A stretch of 64,000 nucleotides of DNA from CAVXYG01 sp963766005. Lineage in GTDB: Bacteria > Actinomycetota > Actinomycetes > S36-B12 > GCA-2699445. The DNA lies in contig CAVXYG010000008.1 in the NCBI GenBank assembly GCA_963766005.1, forward strand, positions 558,001 through 622,000, in the 5' to 3' direction. The position numbers were made by a program, and so were the translations under genes. The first letter of the stretch is position 1. Every line of letters begins with the position of its first letter. This document shows positions 53,033 to 61,780 of the stretch, piece by piece. Under the pieces are notes generated by a model. That model had not been told where the DNA came from. It searched no databases and saw only the letters and a list, made by a program, of their open reading frames with translations.

Positions 53033-54358
53033 TTACAGGAACCGCTGGCAGTGGGGCCACTGCCCGGGCCCGGCCCGGTCGTACAGGATCTGGGCGCGAT
53101 AGGTCTGCTCACCGGAGCTGGCGCTGGATGCTGCCCCTGAGCCGCCCATGGACTGCCACGTGGGCACGCTGAACTGGTACAGCCCGTGATACAGGCCGTT
53201 GGAGCTCACGATCGACGGGTTGCCCCCGGATTCGCATTGCGCCAGGCCCGGCCAGTTGCGTGCCTGTGCGGCCCCGGACGGCTCGCCCATGTTGCGCGAC
53301 CAGCTGCCGCCACCGCCGCCGGACGGATTGGGTGCCGGTGCGGGTGCGGGTGCCGGTGCCGCTGCGGGTTCCGGTTCGGGCTCGGGCTCGGGTGAGGGTG
53401 TCGGGCTCGGCGGGGGCGTGGGAGTGGGGCTCGCAGGCACCGCCTCCGCCGGGATGAGGCCCTGCTCGGCGGCCCAACTCGCGGCGACCCACTGTGGCGG
53501 ATACCCCTCGATGCTGACGCGGCCGTGCGCCGCACGCAGTTCCGCGGTCGTGAGCAGTTCCTCGACGCTGCCGATGAGTTCCAGCACCTCCTCGGAGGCC
53601 GACTCCGAGCCCACCAGCGCCACGACGTTGTTGGCCACCTCGAGGTCTCGGTCGTCCTCCAGGACCACGAAGCCTCGCTGATCCACTGCGGGATCGGTGG
53701 CGAAGACCATGCCGACGTCGATGTCGCCCACCTCGAGCGCGTTCAGTGTGTTCGGCCCGGCGGTGTCGAGCTCGACCACCTCCTGGAACGTGATGTCGTA
53801 GACCTCCTTCAGGCCGCCCAGGCAGAACTCCGCACCTTGGCACGCAGCCGGACCGCCGAAGACCAGCTCGCCGCTGACGGCCGCGAGGTCGCTCAGCGTG
53901 GCGAGGTCTTGCTCCTGAGCATCGGCGGCCCTCACGGCGAACTGCAGTTGGTTCTGCGCCGGCGCCGGATCGGTCACGACGACGCCGTAGGGCTCCAGCA
54001 GATCGCGCAGCGCCTGGGCCGTGGCCTCCGTGTCCCCGGTGGCCACATCCTCGGCCTCGGGGCCGTTGATGGCGGTGTTCGCGGTCTCGGTCACCGACCC
54101 GAGGTAGTCGGGCACCAGGTCGACGGTCCCGTTGGTGAAGTCCTCGGAGAGCACTTCGCGGGTGGTGTAGTCGAAGGTTCGCTCCACTTCGATGCCCGCG
54201 TTCTCGAGCACGACGGCGTAGATCTCGGCGATCAACTCGTTCTCCTCGAAGGCGTACGCCGCGACGGTCATCCGCTCCGGAGTGTCTGGAGAGGAACTGC
54301 AGGAAGCCAGCAGCATCCCCAGTCCCAAGGCTGCGGCGAGGGTTGCCTTGATGCGCAT
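53033..54358 (-). CDS. Lipoprotein fusing an OpuAC-like osmolyte-binding domain to an Rpf-like transglycosylase domain
   Basis: The 441-residue protein starts with a lipoprotein signal (lipobox LLASC, Cys20). Residues about 28-305 resemble the periplasmic binding domain of glycine betaine/choline uptake systems (OpuAC: VDLVPDYLGS, then DLLEPYGVVV, VADPAVDQ-like segments). A Pro/Glu/Ala linker (about 306-350) leads to a C-terminal domain (about 358-441) of the resuscitation-promoting-factor/transglycosylase type: WPGLAQCESGGNPS with the expected catalytic Glu376, GLYQFSVPTW, and Cys375/Cys437 placed for a disulfide. The ATG has GAGGAG five bases upstream. No ABC permease or ATPase is nearby. 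It interrupts the usual pyrD-pyrF linkage. Confidence 0.82.
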   Translation of the reverse strand: MRIKATLAAALGLGMLLASCSSSPDTPERMTVAAYAFEENELIAEIYAVVLENAGIEVERTFDYTTREVLSEDFTNGTVDLVPDYLGSVTETANTAINGPEAEDVATGDTEATAQALRDLLEPYGVVVTDPAPAQNQLQFAVRAADAQEQDLATLSDLAAVSGELVFGGPAACQGAEFCLGGLKEVYDITFQEVVELDTAGPNTLNALEVGDIDVGMVFATDPAVDQRGFVVLEDDRDLEVANNVVALVGSESASEEVLELIGSVEELLTTAELRAAHGRVSIEGYPPQWVAASWAAEQGLIPAEAVPASPTPTPPPSPTPSPEPEPEPEPAAAPAPAPAPAPNPSGGGGGSWSRNMGEPSGAAQARNWPGLAQCESGGNPSIVSSNGLYHGLYQFSVPTWQSMGGSGAASSASSGEQTYRAQILYDRAGPGQWPHCQRFL

Positions 54359-54411
54359 CAGTGCTCCTCAGTCAGTCCGGTCGCGCAGGATCCGCGACAC
54401 ACCACTCTCCG

Positions 54412-54417
54412 ACGGTA
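54412..54417 (-). promoter_or_regulatory. -10 box of the Rpf-like lipoprotein gene
   Basis: TACCGT on the minus strand lies about 53 bases before the ATG at 54358, leaving a leader of about 45 bases. Confidence 0.4.
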
Positions 54418-54500
54418 GAGGCTTGGCAGCGCGGTTGCGCCGCGGACGAACGATCGCTCGACCATTGGCATCTGACCTGGGCCGGATCACGGCCGCGGGG

Positions 54501-54506
54501 TAGAGT
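54501..54506 (+). promoter_or_regulatory. -10 box of pyrF
   Basis: TAGAGT lies 32 bases before the pyrF ATG, with GGGGAGGGG as ribosome site, so pyrF has its own promoter apart from the pyrR operon. Copies of the PyrR hairpin are not seen in this leader. Confidence 0.45.
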
Positions 54507-54538
54507 CGATCCAAATTCGGCAGGCAGGGGAGGGGTCG

Positions 54539-55246
54539 ATGACGGATCGGGCGCCGATCGCGGTGGCACTGGACTCCCCGGACCTCGACCGTGTCGCCGG
54601 GTGGGCGGAGGCGGTCGCACCGTACGTGACGACGGCCAAAGTGGGGTTGGAGCTGTTCCTCGCCCACGGTCGCTCCGCCGTGGCAGCCTTGGCCGACGCG
54701 CAATCCGGCGAGGGATTGCAGCTGTTCTTGGACCTGAAGCTGCACGACATCCCCAACACGGTCGCGGGCGCGGTGCGATCCCTGGCAGACCTGCGCCCCG
54801 CATACCTGACGGTCCATGCGACCGGAGGCGCTGCCATGATCGAAGCGGCCGCGCGTCAGGCGCCCCGCACGCGCATCACGGCGGTGACCGTCCTGACCTC
54901 GTTGACCTCCGACGACCTCGCTGCGATAGGCCTGTCCGGACCACCGCGGGAGGCCGCAGTCCGGCTCGCGGCGCTCGCCGTCGACGCCGGCGCCGGCGCC
55001 ATCGTCTGCAGCCCCCAGGAGGTCGCTGCCATCCGTGCCGCGGTGCCGGATTGGGTGCATCTGATCACGCCGGGCATCCGGCCGGCCGGATCGGCGGTCG
55101 GAGATCAACGGCGGACGGCAACGCCCGCCGATGCAGTGGCCGACGGTGCCGACCTGCTCGTGGTGGGCCGGCCCATCACCGGTGCCGACGATCCCGCCGC
55201 GGCAGCGGCAGCGATCGCCGCAGAGGTTCGTGAGGCTGCACGGTGA
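54539..55246 (+). CDS. pyrF: Orotidine-5'-phosphate decarboxylase
   Basis: PyrF makes UMP, closing the pathway. The 235-residue barrel is the short type with DLKLHDIPNTV, which carries the catalytic Lys-Asp pair, and the phosphate-binding TPGIRP and VVGRPITGADDP segments. From family knowledge, mycobacteria and several other actinobacteria use the longer type, so this form is notable. The ATG at 54539 has a good ribosome site. It overlaps mihF by GTGA. Confidence 0.94.
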   Translation: MTDRAPIAVALDSPDLDRVAGWAEAVAPYVTTAKVGLELFLAHGRSAVAALADAQSGEGLQLFLDLKLHDIPNTVAGAVRSLADLRPAYLTVHATGGAAMIEAAARQAPRTRITAVTVLTSLTSDDLAAIGLSGPPREAAVRLAALAVDAGAGAIVCSPQEVAAIRAAVPDWVHLITPGIRPAGSAVGDQRRTATPADAVADGADLLVVGRPITGADDPAAAAAAIAAEVREAAR

Positions 55247-55785
55247 TGCCGGCCGTGTCCCCCGCGGCGGCCGCAACGCTTGGTGTTGCGCAACCGGAGC
55301 GCCCCGTTGTGCCGCGCGGCAGGCAGCGTGCCACCACGCGCCCGGAGCCTTCGCCCGGGAGCGCATTCGCGGGGCGCGAGCAGCCGGGTCGGTCCGACGC
55401 ACCGACTGCGGCACGCGGTCCGGCACCGGGACTGCCGGACGCTGCGGACGCCCGGCTGGCTGGCAGCGCCGCGGCAACAGCTGCTCGGCGGGCCCGTGCC
55501 GAGGCAAAACGCCAGCTGTCGTTTTCGGGGGAGTCGCTGCGACGCACTGTGGACATCTGCCGGGGCAGCGATGGCCGCCAGGTACGCCGGATGCCCGTGG
55601 TCGAGCTGCTGGCCGCCATGCCCGGTGTGGGTCCCCGTCGGGCCGAGGACCTCGCAGCCGAGGCTGGGATCGCCCCTGGCCGACGCCTGGCGGGACTCGG
55701 TCCGGCGCAGGTGGAACGACTGGCGGCACTGATCGACGCCCGGGCCGCCCGCCGCCTCGCGCGCCGGACACCGGCAGCGCCGTGA
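55243..55785 (+). CDS. mihF: Actinobacterial integration host factor (mIHF) with long N-terminal extension
   Basis: The C-terminal 95 residues match mIHF: RAEAKRQLSFSGESLRRTVD, then MPVVELLAAMPGVGPRRAEDL with the helix-two-turn-helix and GLGPAQVERL. mIHF bends DNA and shapes the nucleoid. The family is usually about 105 residues; here 180, with an Ala/Pro/Arg-rich, probably disordered extension. The GTG overlapping the pyrF stop is preferred because of the coupling. A shorter start deeper inside cannot be excluded. Position between pyrF and gmk is conserved. Confidence 0.85.
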   Translation: MMPAVSPAAAATLGVAQPERPVVPRGRQRATTRPEPSPGSAFAGREQPGRSDAPTAARGPAPGLPDAADARLAGSAAATAARRARAEAKRQLSFSGESLRRTVDICRGSDGRQVRRMPVVELLAAMPGVGPRRAEDLAAEAGIAPGRRLAGLGPAQVERLAALIDARAARRLARRTPAAP

Positions 55786-56468
55786 CGGCGGCGAACCCCG
55801 CCCACCCGCGCGGGGTCGCGCTGGTGATTACCGGCCCCTCCGGCGTCGGCAAGGGCACGGTGGTCTCTGCGCTGCTGCGTCGGCGGCCCGACCTCTGGCT
55901 GTCCGTCTCGGCCACCACTCGAGCCCCGCGAGCCGGCGAGGCCGATGGCGAGCACTACTACTTCGTCTCGCCGGAACGGTTCGCCGAGATGGTCGAAGGC
56001 GGCCAGATGCTGGAGTGGGCGCAGTTCGCCGGGGCGTCCTACGGCACGCCTGCCGAACCGGTCCGCCGGCGGATCGCAGCGGGGGAGTCGGTGATTCTGG
56101 AGATCGAGGTGCAGGGAGCGCGCCAGGTTCGCCGGGCTCTGCCCGATGCCACGTTCGTGTTCCTCGCCCCACCGTCCATGGCCGAACTGCGAGCCCGCCT
56201 GGTGGGCCGCGGTACCGAGGATCCGGCAGCCCAGCAACGGCGGATGGCCCGCGCCGAGCAGGAGATGGCGCTGAGGGGGGACTTCGACCTCGTCCTAGTC
56301 AACGACGAGGTCGATCGGGTCGTGTCCGCGTTGCTAGACTTGATACCTGAACCGCCGCTCTCAACGTCCGCCGTCGATCATCGGGCGTTGCGCGGGAATC
56401 GCGCTGCGAATGCTGACGCCGAATCCGGTTCGACAACGCGTACCAGGGAAGGCAGTCTCGACTCGTGA
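55782..56468 (+). CDS. gmk: Guanylate kinase
   Basis: Gmk phosphorylates GMP to GDP. The 228-residue protein has P-loop GPSGVGKGTV, the GMP-binding SATTRAPRAGEADGEHYYF region and EIEVQGARQV. The last 35-40 residues are an extra polar tail beyond the usual 190-200; the DNA there has TAGACT and TTGATA-like sequences that could carry an rpoZ promoter. GTG start overlaps mihF and its stop overlaps rpoZ. Confidence 0.95.
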   Translation: MTAANPAHPRGVALVITGPSGVGKGTVVSALLRRRPDLWLSVSATTRAPRAGEADGEHYYFVSPERFAEMVEGGQMLEWAQFAGASYGTPAEPVRRRIAAGESVILEIEVQGARQVRRALPDATFVFLAPPSMAELRARLVGRGTEDPAAQQRRMARAEQEMALRGDFDLVLVNDEVDRVVSALLDLIPEPPLSTSAVDHRALRGNRAANADAESGSTTRTREGSLDS

Positions 56469-56824
56469 CCACATCTCGCCCCGAAGGAATCACCCATCCC
56501 TCGATTGATGAACTGCTGGAGACCACCGAGTCGAAGTACTCGCTGGTGATCTACGCGGCGCGGCGCGCCCGCCAGATCAACTCCTATTTCACTCCGACCG
56601 AGGGGATGCTGCAGTTCGTCGGACCGCTGGTGGAGTTCCACCAGCAGGAGAAGCCGATGTCGATCGCCTTGCGCGAGATCCACCAGGGAGCCGTCCGGGC
56701 CGTCTCGGCCAGCGAGCAGGCCGAGGCCGCCCGCCTCGCAGCCGAGGAGGCCGCGCAGCAGGCCCCGGCCACCGAGGGCGACCCGCTGGGCTGGGATCAG
56801 GCGAGCGGCGACACCGCGGTGTGA
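56465..56824 (+). CDS. rpoZ: RNA polymerase omega subunit
   Basis: Omega helps assemble and stabilise RNA polymerase by clamping beta'. The 119-residue protein has the core GITHPSIDELLETTESKYSL, here with the typical KYSLVIYAARRARQIN helix, and a variable Glu/Ala-rich C-terminus. GTG start overlaps the gmk stop. Confidence 0.94.
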   Translation: MTTSRPEGITHPSIDELLETTESKYSLVIYAARRARQINSYFTPTEGMLQFVGPLVEFHQQEKPMSIALREIHQGAVRAVSASEQAEAARLAAEEAAQQAPATEGDPLGWDQASGDTAV

Positions 56825-58062
56825 TGGCGAGCTCGGACCCCCCGGATCGGATCGCGCCGCGGTCCGTCGTCCTCGGAGTCGGCGGCGGCATCGCCGCGTA
56901 CAAGTCCTGCAGCCTGCTGCGGCTGCTGCTCGAGGCCGGCCACGAGGTGACCGTTGTCCCCACGCAGGCTGCGCTGCGCTTCGTCGGCGAGGCGACGTGG
57001 GCGGCGCTCTCGGGCCGCGATGCCGCAACCGGGGTCTGGGACCATGTCGCCGATGTGCCCCACGTGCGCCTCGGACAAGCAGCGGACCTGGTCATCCTCG
57101 CCCCGGCAACGGCGGATCTGCTGGCAAAGGCGGCCCACGGCCTGGCCGACGACTTGCTCACCAACACGCTGTTGACAGCGCGCTGCCCGGTCGTCGTGGC
57201 GCCGGCGATGCACACGGAGATGTGGCAGCATCCGGCTACCCAGGCCAATGTGGCGACGCTCCGCTCCCGCGGTGTGCTGGTCGTCGACCCGGCCTCGGGC
57301 AGGTTGACCGGGGCGGATAGCGGGCCGGGCCGGCTGCCGGAGCCGCAGGACCTGTTCGATGTCGCGGCCGCTGTGCTCCATCGAGGGACGGCCGTCCAGG
57401 ACCTCGCCGGTCGTCGCGTCGTCGTCAGCGCCGGCGGGACGCGCGAGGCCGTCGATCCGGTGCGGTTCGTGGGTAATCGCTCCTCGGGCCGGCAGGGGTA
57501 CGCCCTGGCCAAGGCCGCAGCGTTGCGGGGTGCCGAAGTCGTGCTCGTCGCCGCGAACGTCGGCTTGCCGGATCCGCACGGTGTCACGGTGGTGCCGGTC
57601 GTCAGCGCGCGCGAGATGCACACGGCCGTCGATGCCGCAGCACCGGCTGCCGACGCCGTGGTGATGGCCGCAGCCGTCGCCGACTACCGTCCCGCCGATA
57701 CTGCCGCGGTGAAGATCAAGAAGGATGCCCGCATCGGGCCGCCCACGATCGCCATGATCGAGAACCCGGACATCCTGGCCGGACTCGTCGCCCGGCGCCA
57801 GCCTGGTCAGGTGGTGGTGGGGTTCGCGGCGGAGACCGGCGACGAGCGCGGCTCGGTGCTCGAGCACGGTCTGGCGAAGCTGCGGCGCAAGGGGTGCGAC
57901 CTGCTCGTCATCAATCCGGTCGGGCAGCGATTGGGCTTCGGCTCCGCCGACAACGAGGCGACGATCGCCGGCGCCGACGGCCGATCGGTCACCGTGCCCC
58001 GCGGCCCCAAGGAGGTCCTCGCCCACGCAGTCTGGGACGAGGTCCTGGCCCGCCTCGATTGA
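56824..58062 (+). CDS. coaBC: Bifunctional phosphopantothenoylcysteine decarboxylase / synthetase
   Basis: CoaBC performs two steps of coenzyme A synthesis. The N-terminal CoaC part (about 1-190) has VGGGIAAYKS and the PAMHTEMWQHP substrate segment; the C-terminal CoaB part begins near 190 with VVVSAGGTREAVDPVRFVGNRSSG and has KIKKD. The ATG at 56824 overlaps the rpoZ stop by one base; a GTG one codon earlier overlaps by four and is equally possible. Length (412) is normal. Confidence 0.94.
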   Translation: MASSDPPDRIAPRSVVLGVGGGIAAYKSCSLLRLLLEAGHEVTVVPTQAALRFVGEATWAALSGRDAATGVWDHVADVPHVRLGQAADLVILAPATADLLAKAAHGLADDLLTNTLLTARCPVVVAPAMHTEMWQHPATQANVATLRSRGVLVVDPASGRLTGADSGPGRLPEPQDLFDVAAAVLHRGTAVQDLAGRRVVVSAGGTREAVDPVRFVGNRSSGRQGYALAKAAALRGAEVVLVAANVGLPDPHGVTVVPVVSAREMHTAVDAAAPAADAVVMAAAVADYRPADTAAVKIKKDARIGPPTIAMIENPDILAGLVARRQPGQVVVGFAAETGDERGSVLEHGLAKLRRKGCDLLVINPVGQRLGFGSADNEATIAGADGRSVTVPRGPKEVLAHAVWDEVLARLD

Positions 58063-58132
58063 CCGGTGGCCCCACCGTCCCGCCCTTCGGGACGCCCCGA
58101 TGGGGTTGCGCGGTCTTGTCGGAGCCGCGGTG

Positions 58133-58138
58133 TACTGT
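58133..58138 (+). promoter_or_regulatory. Possible -10 box of metK
   Basis: TACTGT lies 78 bases before the metK ATG. The leader (about 70 bases) has GAGGGATGAG as ribosome site; I see no SAM riboswitch consensus. Confidence 0.35.
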
Positions 58139-58215
58139 CGCCGAGAGAGCCGACCCCCCGGGCGGATGCTCAGGAAGACCACCGACCGCCGACCGACTGC
58201 CACGAGGGATGAGCC

Positions 58216-59409
58216 ATGTCCAAGCGTCTGTTCACATCCGAATCGGTGACCGAGGGCCATCCGGACAAGATGGCCGACAAGATCAGCGACTCGATCCTCG
58301 ATGATCTGCTGCGGCAGGATCCGGGCAGCCGCGTCGCGGTGGAGACGCTGCTCACGACCGGCCAGGTGCACGTCGCCGGCGAGGTGACCACCGCGGGCTA
58401 CGCCGATGTCGCCGAGATCGTGCGCAAGGTCGTGCTCGGCATCGGCTACGACTCCTCGACCAAGGGCTTCGACGGCGAGTCCTGCGGTGTCTCGGTGTCC
58501 ATCGGCAAGCAGTCCCCCGATATCGCCCAGGGCGTCGACGACGCGATCGAGCAGCGCGAGGGGGAGGCAGGCGACCCGCTCGACCAGCAGGGCGCCGGGG
58601 ACCAGGGGCTGATGTTCGGCTACGCCTGCACCGATACCGACGAGCTGATGCCGCTGCCGATCCATCTGGCGCACCAGCTGTCGCATCGCCTGGCACGCGT
58701 GCGCCACGAGAATGTCCTGGAGTACCTGCGCCCGGACGGCAAGACGCAGGTCACGATCGAATACCACGGCGACCGACCGGTCCGGCTCGACACCGTTGTG
58801 CTCTCCACCCAGCATGCCGACGGGGTGTCGCTGTCCGGGACGCTGGCGCCGGACATCAAGAAGCACGTGGTCGACCCGGTCCTGGAGGCCATCGACCTGC
58901 CGTACGACGGCTACCGCCTGCTGGTCAACCCAACCGGAAAGTTCGTCGTTGGCGGTCCGATGGGTGACGCCGGGCTGACGGGCCGCAAGATCATCGTGGA
59001 CACCTATGGCGGCATGGCTCGCCATGGTGGCGGGGCGTTCTCCGGCAAGGATCCCTCCAAGGTGGATCGCAGCGCCGCCTACGCCATGCGGTGGGTGGCC
59101 AAGAACGTGGTCGCCGCCGGACTGGCGCAGCGCTGCGAGGTGCAGACCGCCTACGCCATCGGCAAGTCCCACCCCGTGGGGCTGTTCGTGGAGACCTACG
59201 GCACCGGTGTCGTTGCCGACCTGCAGATCGCCGACGCCATCCGCGACGTGTTCGACCTGCGGCCGGCGGCGATCATCCGTGACCTCGACCTGCTGCGGCC
59301 GATCTTCGCCGAGACCTCCAACTACGGCCACTTCGGCCGTGAGCTGCCCGATTTCACCTGGGAGCGCACGGATCGCGCGGACGCCCTCGTCGCCGCCGTG
59401 AAGGGCTGA
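58216..59409 (+). CDS. metK: S-adenosylmethionine synthetase
   Basis: MetK makes SAM from methionine and ATP. The 397-residue protein has FTSESVTEGHPDK at the start, GAGDQGLMFGYA, and the P-loop-like GGAFSGKDPSKVDRS; all three domains are complete. Gene order coaBC-metK-priA is conserved in actinobacteria. Fourteen bases separate it from primosomal priA. Confidence 0.97.
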   Translation: MSKRLFTSESVTEGHPDKMADKISDSILDDLLRQDPGSRVAVETLLTTGQVHVAGEVTTAGYADVAEIVRKVVLGIGYDSSTKGFDGESCGVSVSIGKQSPDIAQGVDDAIEQREGEAGDPLDQQGAGDQGLMFGYACTDTDELMPLPIHLAHQLSHRLARVRHENVLEYLRPDGKTQVTIEYHGDRPVRLDTVVLSTQHADGVSLSGTLAPDIKKHVVDPVLEAIDLPYDGYRLLVNPTGKFVVGGPMGDAGLTGRKIIVDTYGGMARHGGGAFSGKDPSKVDRSAAYAMRWVAKNVVAAGLAQRCEVQTAYAIGKSHPVGLFVETYGTGVVADLQIADAIRDVFDLRPAAIIRDLDLLRPIFAETSNYGHFGRELPDFTWERTDRADALVAAVKG

Positions 59410-59422
59410 TCGGCAGGCCGCA

Positions 59423-61504
59423 GTGCCAGGAGCGCCGACCGAGCCGACTGCCCCGAGCCTGGGATCCTCAGAGCCCTCCGGGCAGAGTGTGCGGGTGGCC
59501 TTGGGACCCCAAGAGCCCGATGCTGGGCCGTTGCCGTCCGATGCGGGCCTGTCGGACCAGCTGGCGCTCATCGGACCCCGGGGCGGCCTGCTGCCTCGGC
59601 CTTCGGCCGCCCGGCACGCGAGGGCCCAGGCGGGACAGGACCCGGTGGCCCGCGTGCTGCTGGACTCGCCCGTGCCCAGGCTCGACCGGCCGTTCGACTA
59701 CCTCGTCCCCGAGGATCTCGACGGGCAGGTCCGCCTCGGCGTGAGGGTTCGGGTGAGGTTCGGCCGGCAGCGCACCGAGGGATGGGTGCTCGGCCGTGGA
59801 CCGCGGGCGGACCACAGCACCGCGCTGCAGTGGCTGGATGCGGTGGTGGGTGCCGAGCCGCACTTCACCGACGAGACGCTCGCCTTGGCGCGCTCGGTGG
59901 CCGATCACTACGTGGGGACGTTGTCGGATGTGCTGCGGCTGGCCATCCCGAAGCGCCACGCGGCCGCCGCCGCGGCTGCCCAGGCACGTGGCCCGGCGCT
60001 GCCGCTGCGGCCCGCGGGGCCCGCCTCCGACACTGCCCTGAACCCGGGCCAAGGCCGATGGGTGTGGACCTGCCCGCCCGGGCAGGATTGGGCGGCCTGG
60101 TTCGCGGCGACGCTGGCGCGCACCGCGTCGGAGGGCGGCTGCGGCCTCGCGGTCGTGCCGGACCGCCGGGATGTGCAGCGGCTGGTCGGACTGCTGCGCC
60201 GGATCCTGCCCGATGATGTTCTGGCGGTGCTGACGGCCCACGGGAGCGCCGCGGACCGCTACGCCGCGTTCCGAGCCGCTTTTGACGGGTCGGCGCGCGT
60301 CGTCGTCGGGACGCGATCGGCTGCGTTCGCCCCGCTGGCGGAACCGGATCTGCTGCTGCTGTGGGACGACGGCGACGACAGCCATCAGGAGCGGCGGGCG
60401 CCCTACCCACACGCTCGCGAAGTGCTGGCGATGCGCAGCACGGCGGACAACGCGTTCGTCGTCGGCAGCTACGGCCGCAGCACCAACGCCCAGCGCTGGC
60501 TCGATATCGGGTGGGCGCGCCAACTGGGCCCCAGTGGGGCCGACCTGCGCCGCTCGGCACCTCGTGTCACGGCCACGATGGATGACCGCAGCCGGTCAAG
60601 TCCGGGCGAACGCTCCGCCCGACTGCCGCCGCAGGCCGGCGCGGCGATCCGAGCGGGGCTCGCGCAGGGACCGGTCCTGATCGGCGTGGGGCGGGTCGGG
60701 TACGTCCCGCGCGTGCGCTGCCGGACCTGTGGCACACCCGCCCAGTGCCCCTACTGCGGCGGCCCGCTGGGATTCCCCGCCCAGGGTTCGGCGGCTGCGT
60801 GCGGCAGGTGCGGCCGGACCGCCATCGATTGGCGCTGCGAGGAGTGCGGCGGCGCCCTGATGCGTTCCTCCGCCGTGGGCAGCGAACGGACCGGCGAGGA
60901 GCTCGGCCGCGCTTTCCCCAACGTGCCGGTCCGGGTGTCGTCGGGGGAGCGGATCCTCGACCGTGCGGGACCGGAGTCTGCGCTGGTGATCGCGACACCG
61001 GGCGCCGAGCCGCCGGCCGAAGGCGGCTACGCCGCGGTGGTCCTGCTCGACATCGCCTCCGCCCTCGCCCAGCCGGGGCTGCGCAGTCAGGAACAAGCCG
61101 CGCGGCGCTGGTTCTCCGCCGGTGCCCTGGCACGTCCGAACGCGCCGCTGGTGATGGTGGCGGATCCGGCGTGGCCGACCGTGCAGGCGCTGATGCGCTG
61201 GAGCCCCGGCTGGCTCGCGCAGCGCGAGCTCACCCAGCGGCGCGAGACCCGCATGCCGCCGGCCGCGAAGGCGGTGTCCGTGCTCGGGGAGCGGGCGGAG
61301 CTGCAGGCGCTGCAGTCGGCGTTGCCGACGGACGTGGAGGTCCTGGGCCCGGTCCAAGACGGCGAGCGGGAGCGCATCCTGCTCACGTGCCCGCACCGTG
61401 CGGCACCGGCGGTGATTGCCGCGCTGCGCGCCTTCGTCGTGCGTCGATCGGCGGAAGGTGCGCGGCCGATCACGGTGCAGGTCGATCCGCCGGATCTGCT
61501 CTAG
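59423..61504 (+). CDS. priA: Primosomal protein N' (actinobacterial PriA, probably without helicase activity)
   Basis: PriA recognises stalled forks for replication restart. The 693-residue protein has the N-terminal 3'-DNA-binding domain (about 75-180: RVLLDSPVPRLDRPFDY) and eight zinc-binding cysteines (CRTC, CPYC, CGRC, CEEC) at about 433-475. The Walker A lysine loop is absent and the DEAH box is replaced by WDDGDD. Loss of these motifs is known for actinobacterial PriA, so this is a lineage trait and the protein likely acts as a DNA-binding scaffold. GTG start; a later in-frame start near residue 75 is possible because the first 70 residues look disordered. Confidence 0.9.
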   Translation: MPGAPTEPTAPSLGSSEPSGQSVRVALGPQEPDAGPLPSDAGLSDQLALIGPRGGLLPRPSAARHARAQAGQDPVARVLLDSPVPRLDRPFDYLVPEDLDGQVRLGVRVRVRFGRQRTEGWVLGRGPRADHSTALQWLDAVVGAEPHFTDETLALARSVADHYVGTLSDVLRLAIPKRHAAAAAAAQARGPALPLRPAGPASDTALNPGQGRWVWTCPPGQDWAAWFAATLARTASEGGCGLAVVPDRRDVQRLVGLLRRILPDDVLAVLTAHGSAADRYAAFRAAFDGSARVVVGTRSAAFAPLAEPDLLLLWDDGDDSHQERRAPYPHAREVLAMRSTADNAFVVGSYGRSTNAQRWLDIGWARQLGPSGADLRRSAPRVTATMDDRSRSSPGERSARLPPQAGAAIRAGLAQGPVLIGVGRVGYVPRVRCRTCGTPAQCPYCGGPLGFPAQGSAAACGRCGRTAIDWRCEECGGALMRSSAVGSERTGEELGRAFPNVPVRVSSGERILDRAGPESALVIATPGAEPPAEGGYAAVVLLDIASALAQPGLRSQEQAARRWFSAGALARPNAPLVMVADPAWPTVQALMRWSPGWLAQRELTQRRETRMPPAAKAVSVLGERAELQALQSALPTDVEVLGPVQDGERERILLTCPHRAAPAVIAALRAFVVRRSAEGARPITVQVDPPDLL

Positions 61505-61608
61505 CGTCCCGGCGCGCAGGCGGAGCCGGTGGTACGGATCCGCGCTGTTGGAGCGCCTGCGGGCTAGGCTGGGTCTCCGGCGAAGACACACTCGGGAGGC
61601 GACGCGTC

Positions 61609-61779
61609 ATGGGCACCCCGGTGAACAGCCTTCCTGACCCGGATCCCCCGAGCGCGGCAGTGGCCTGGCGATGCGCTGCTCCCGCCTCCGGCTGGTGGCT
61701 GCCGCTGGGACTGACCGAACCCGCCCACCGCGTCGGAGGCTTGGCGGCGCCCACCTTCGAGACTCACCCAGGGATGTGA
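61609..61779 (+). CDS. Small hypothetical protein directly before fmt
   Basis: A 56-residue frame with ATG at 61609, GGGAGG nine bases upstream and a TAGGCT -10-like box at 61565-61570. Its stop is one base before the fmt ATG, so it would be coupled to fmt. The composition (several Trp and Pro; ending THPGM) matches no family I know. It may be a leader peptide or a spurious frame. Confidence 0.45.
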   Translation: MGTPVNSLPDPDPPSAAVAWRCAAPASGWWLPLGLTEPAHRVGGLAAPTFETHPGM

Positions 61780-61780
61780 C

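Noticed and set aside
58063..58215. SAM riboswitch before metK
   Set aside because: Neither the SAM-I/IV conserved core nor a comparable multi-stem fold could be recognised in the 153-base gap.
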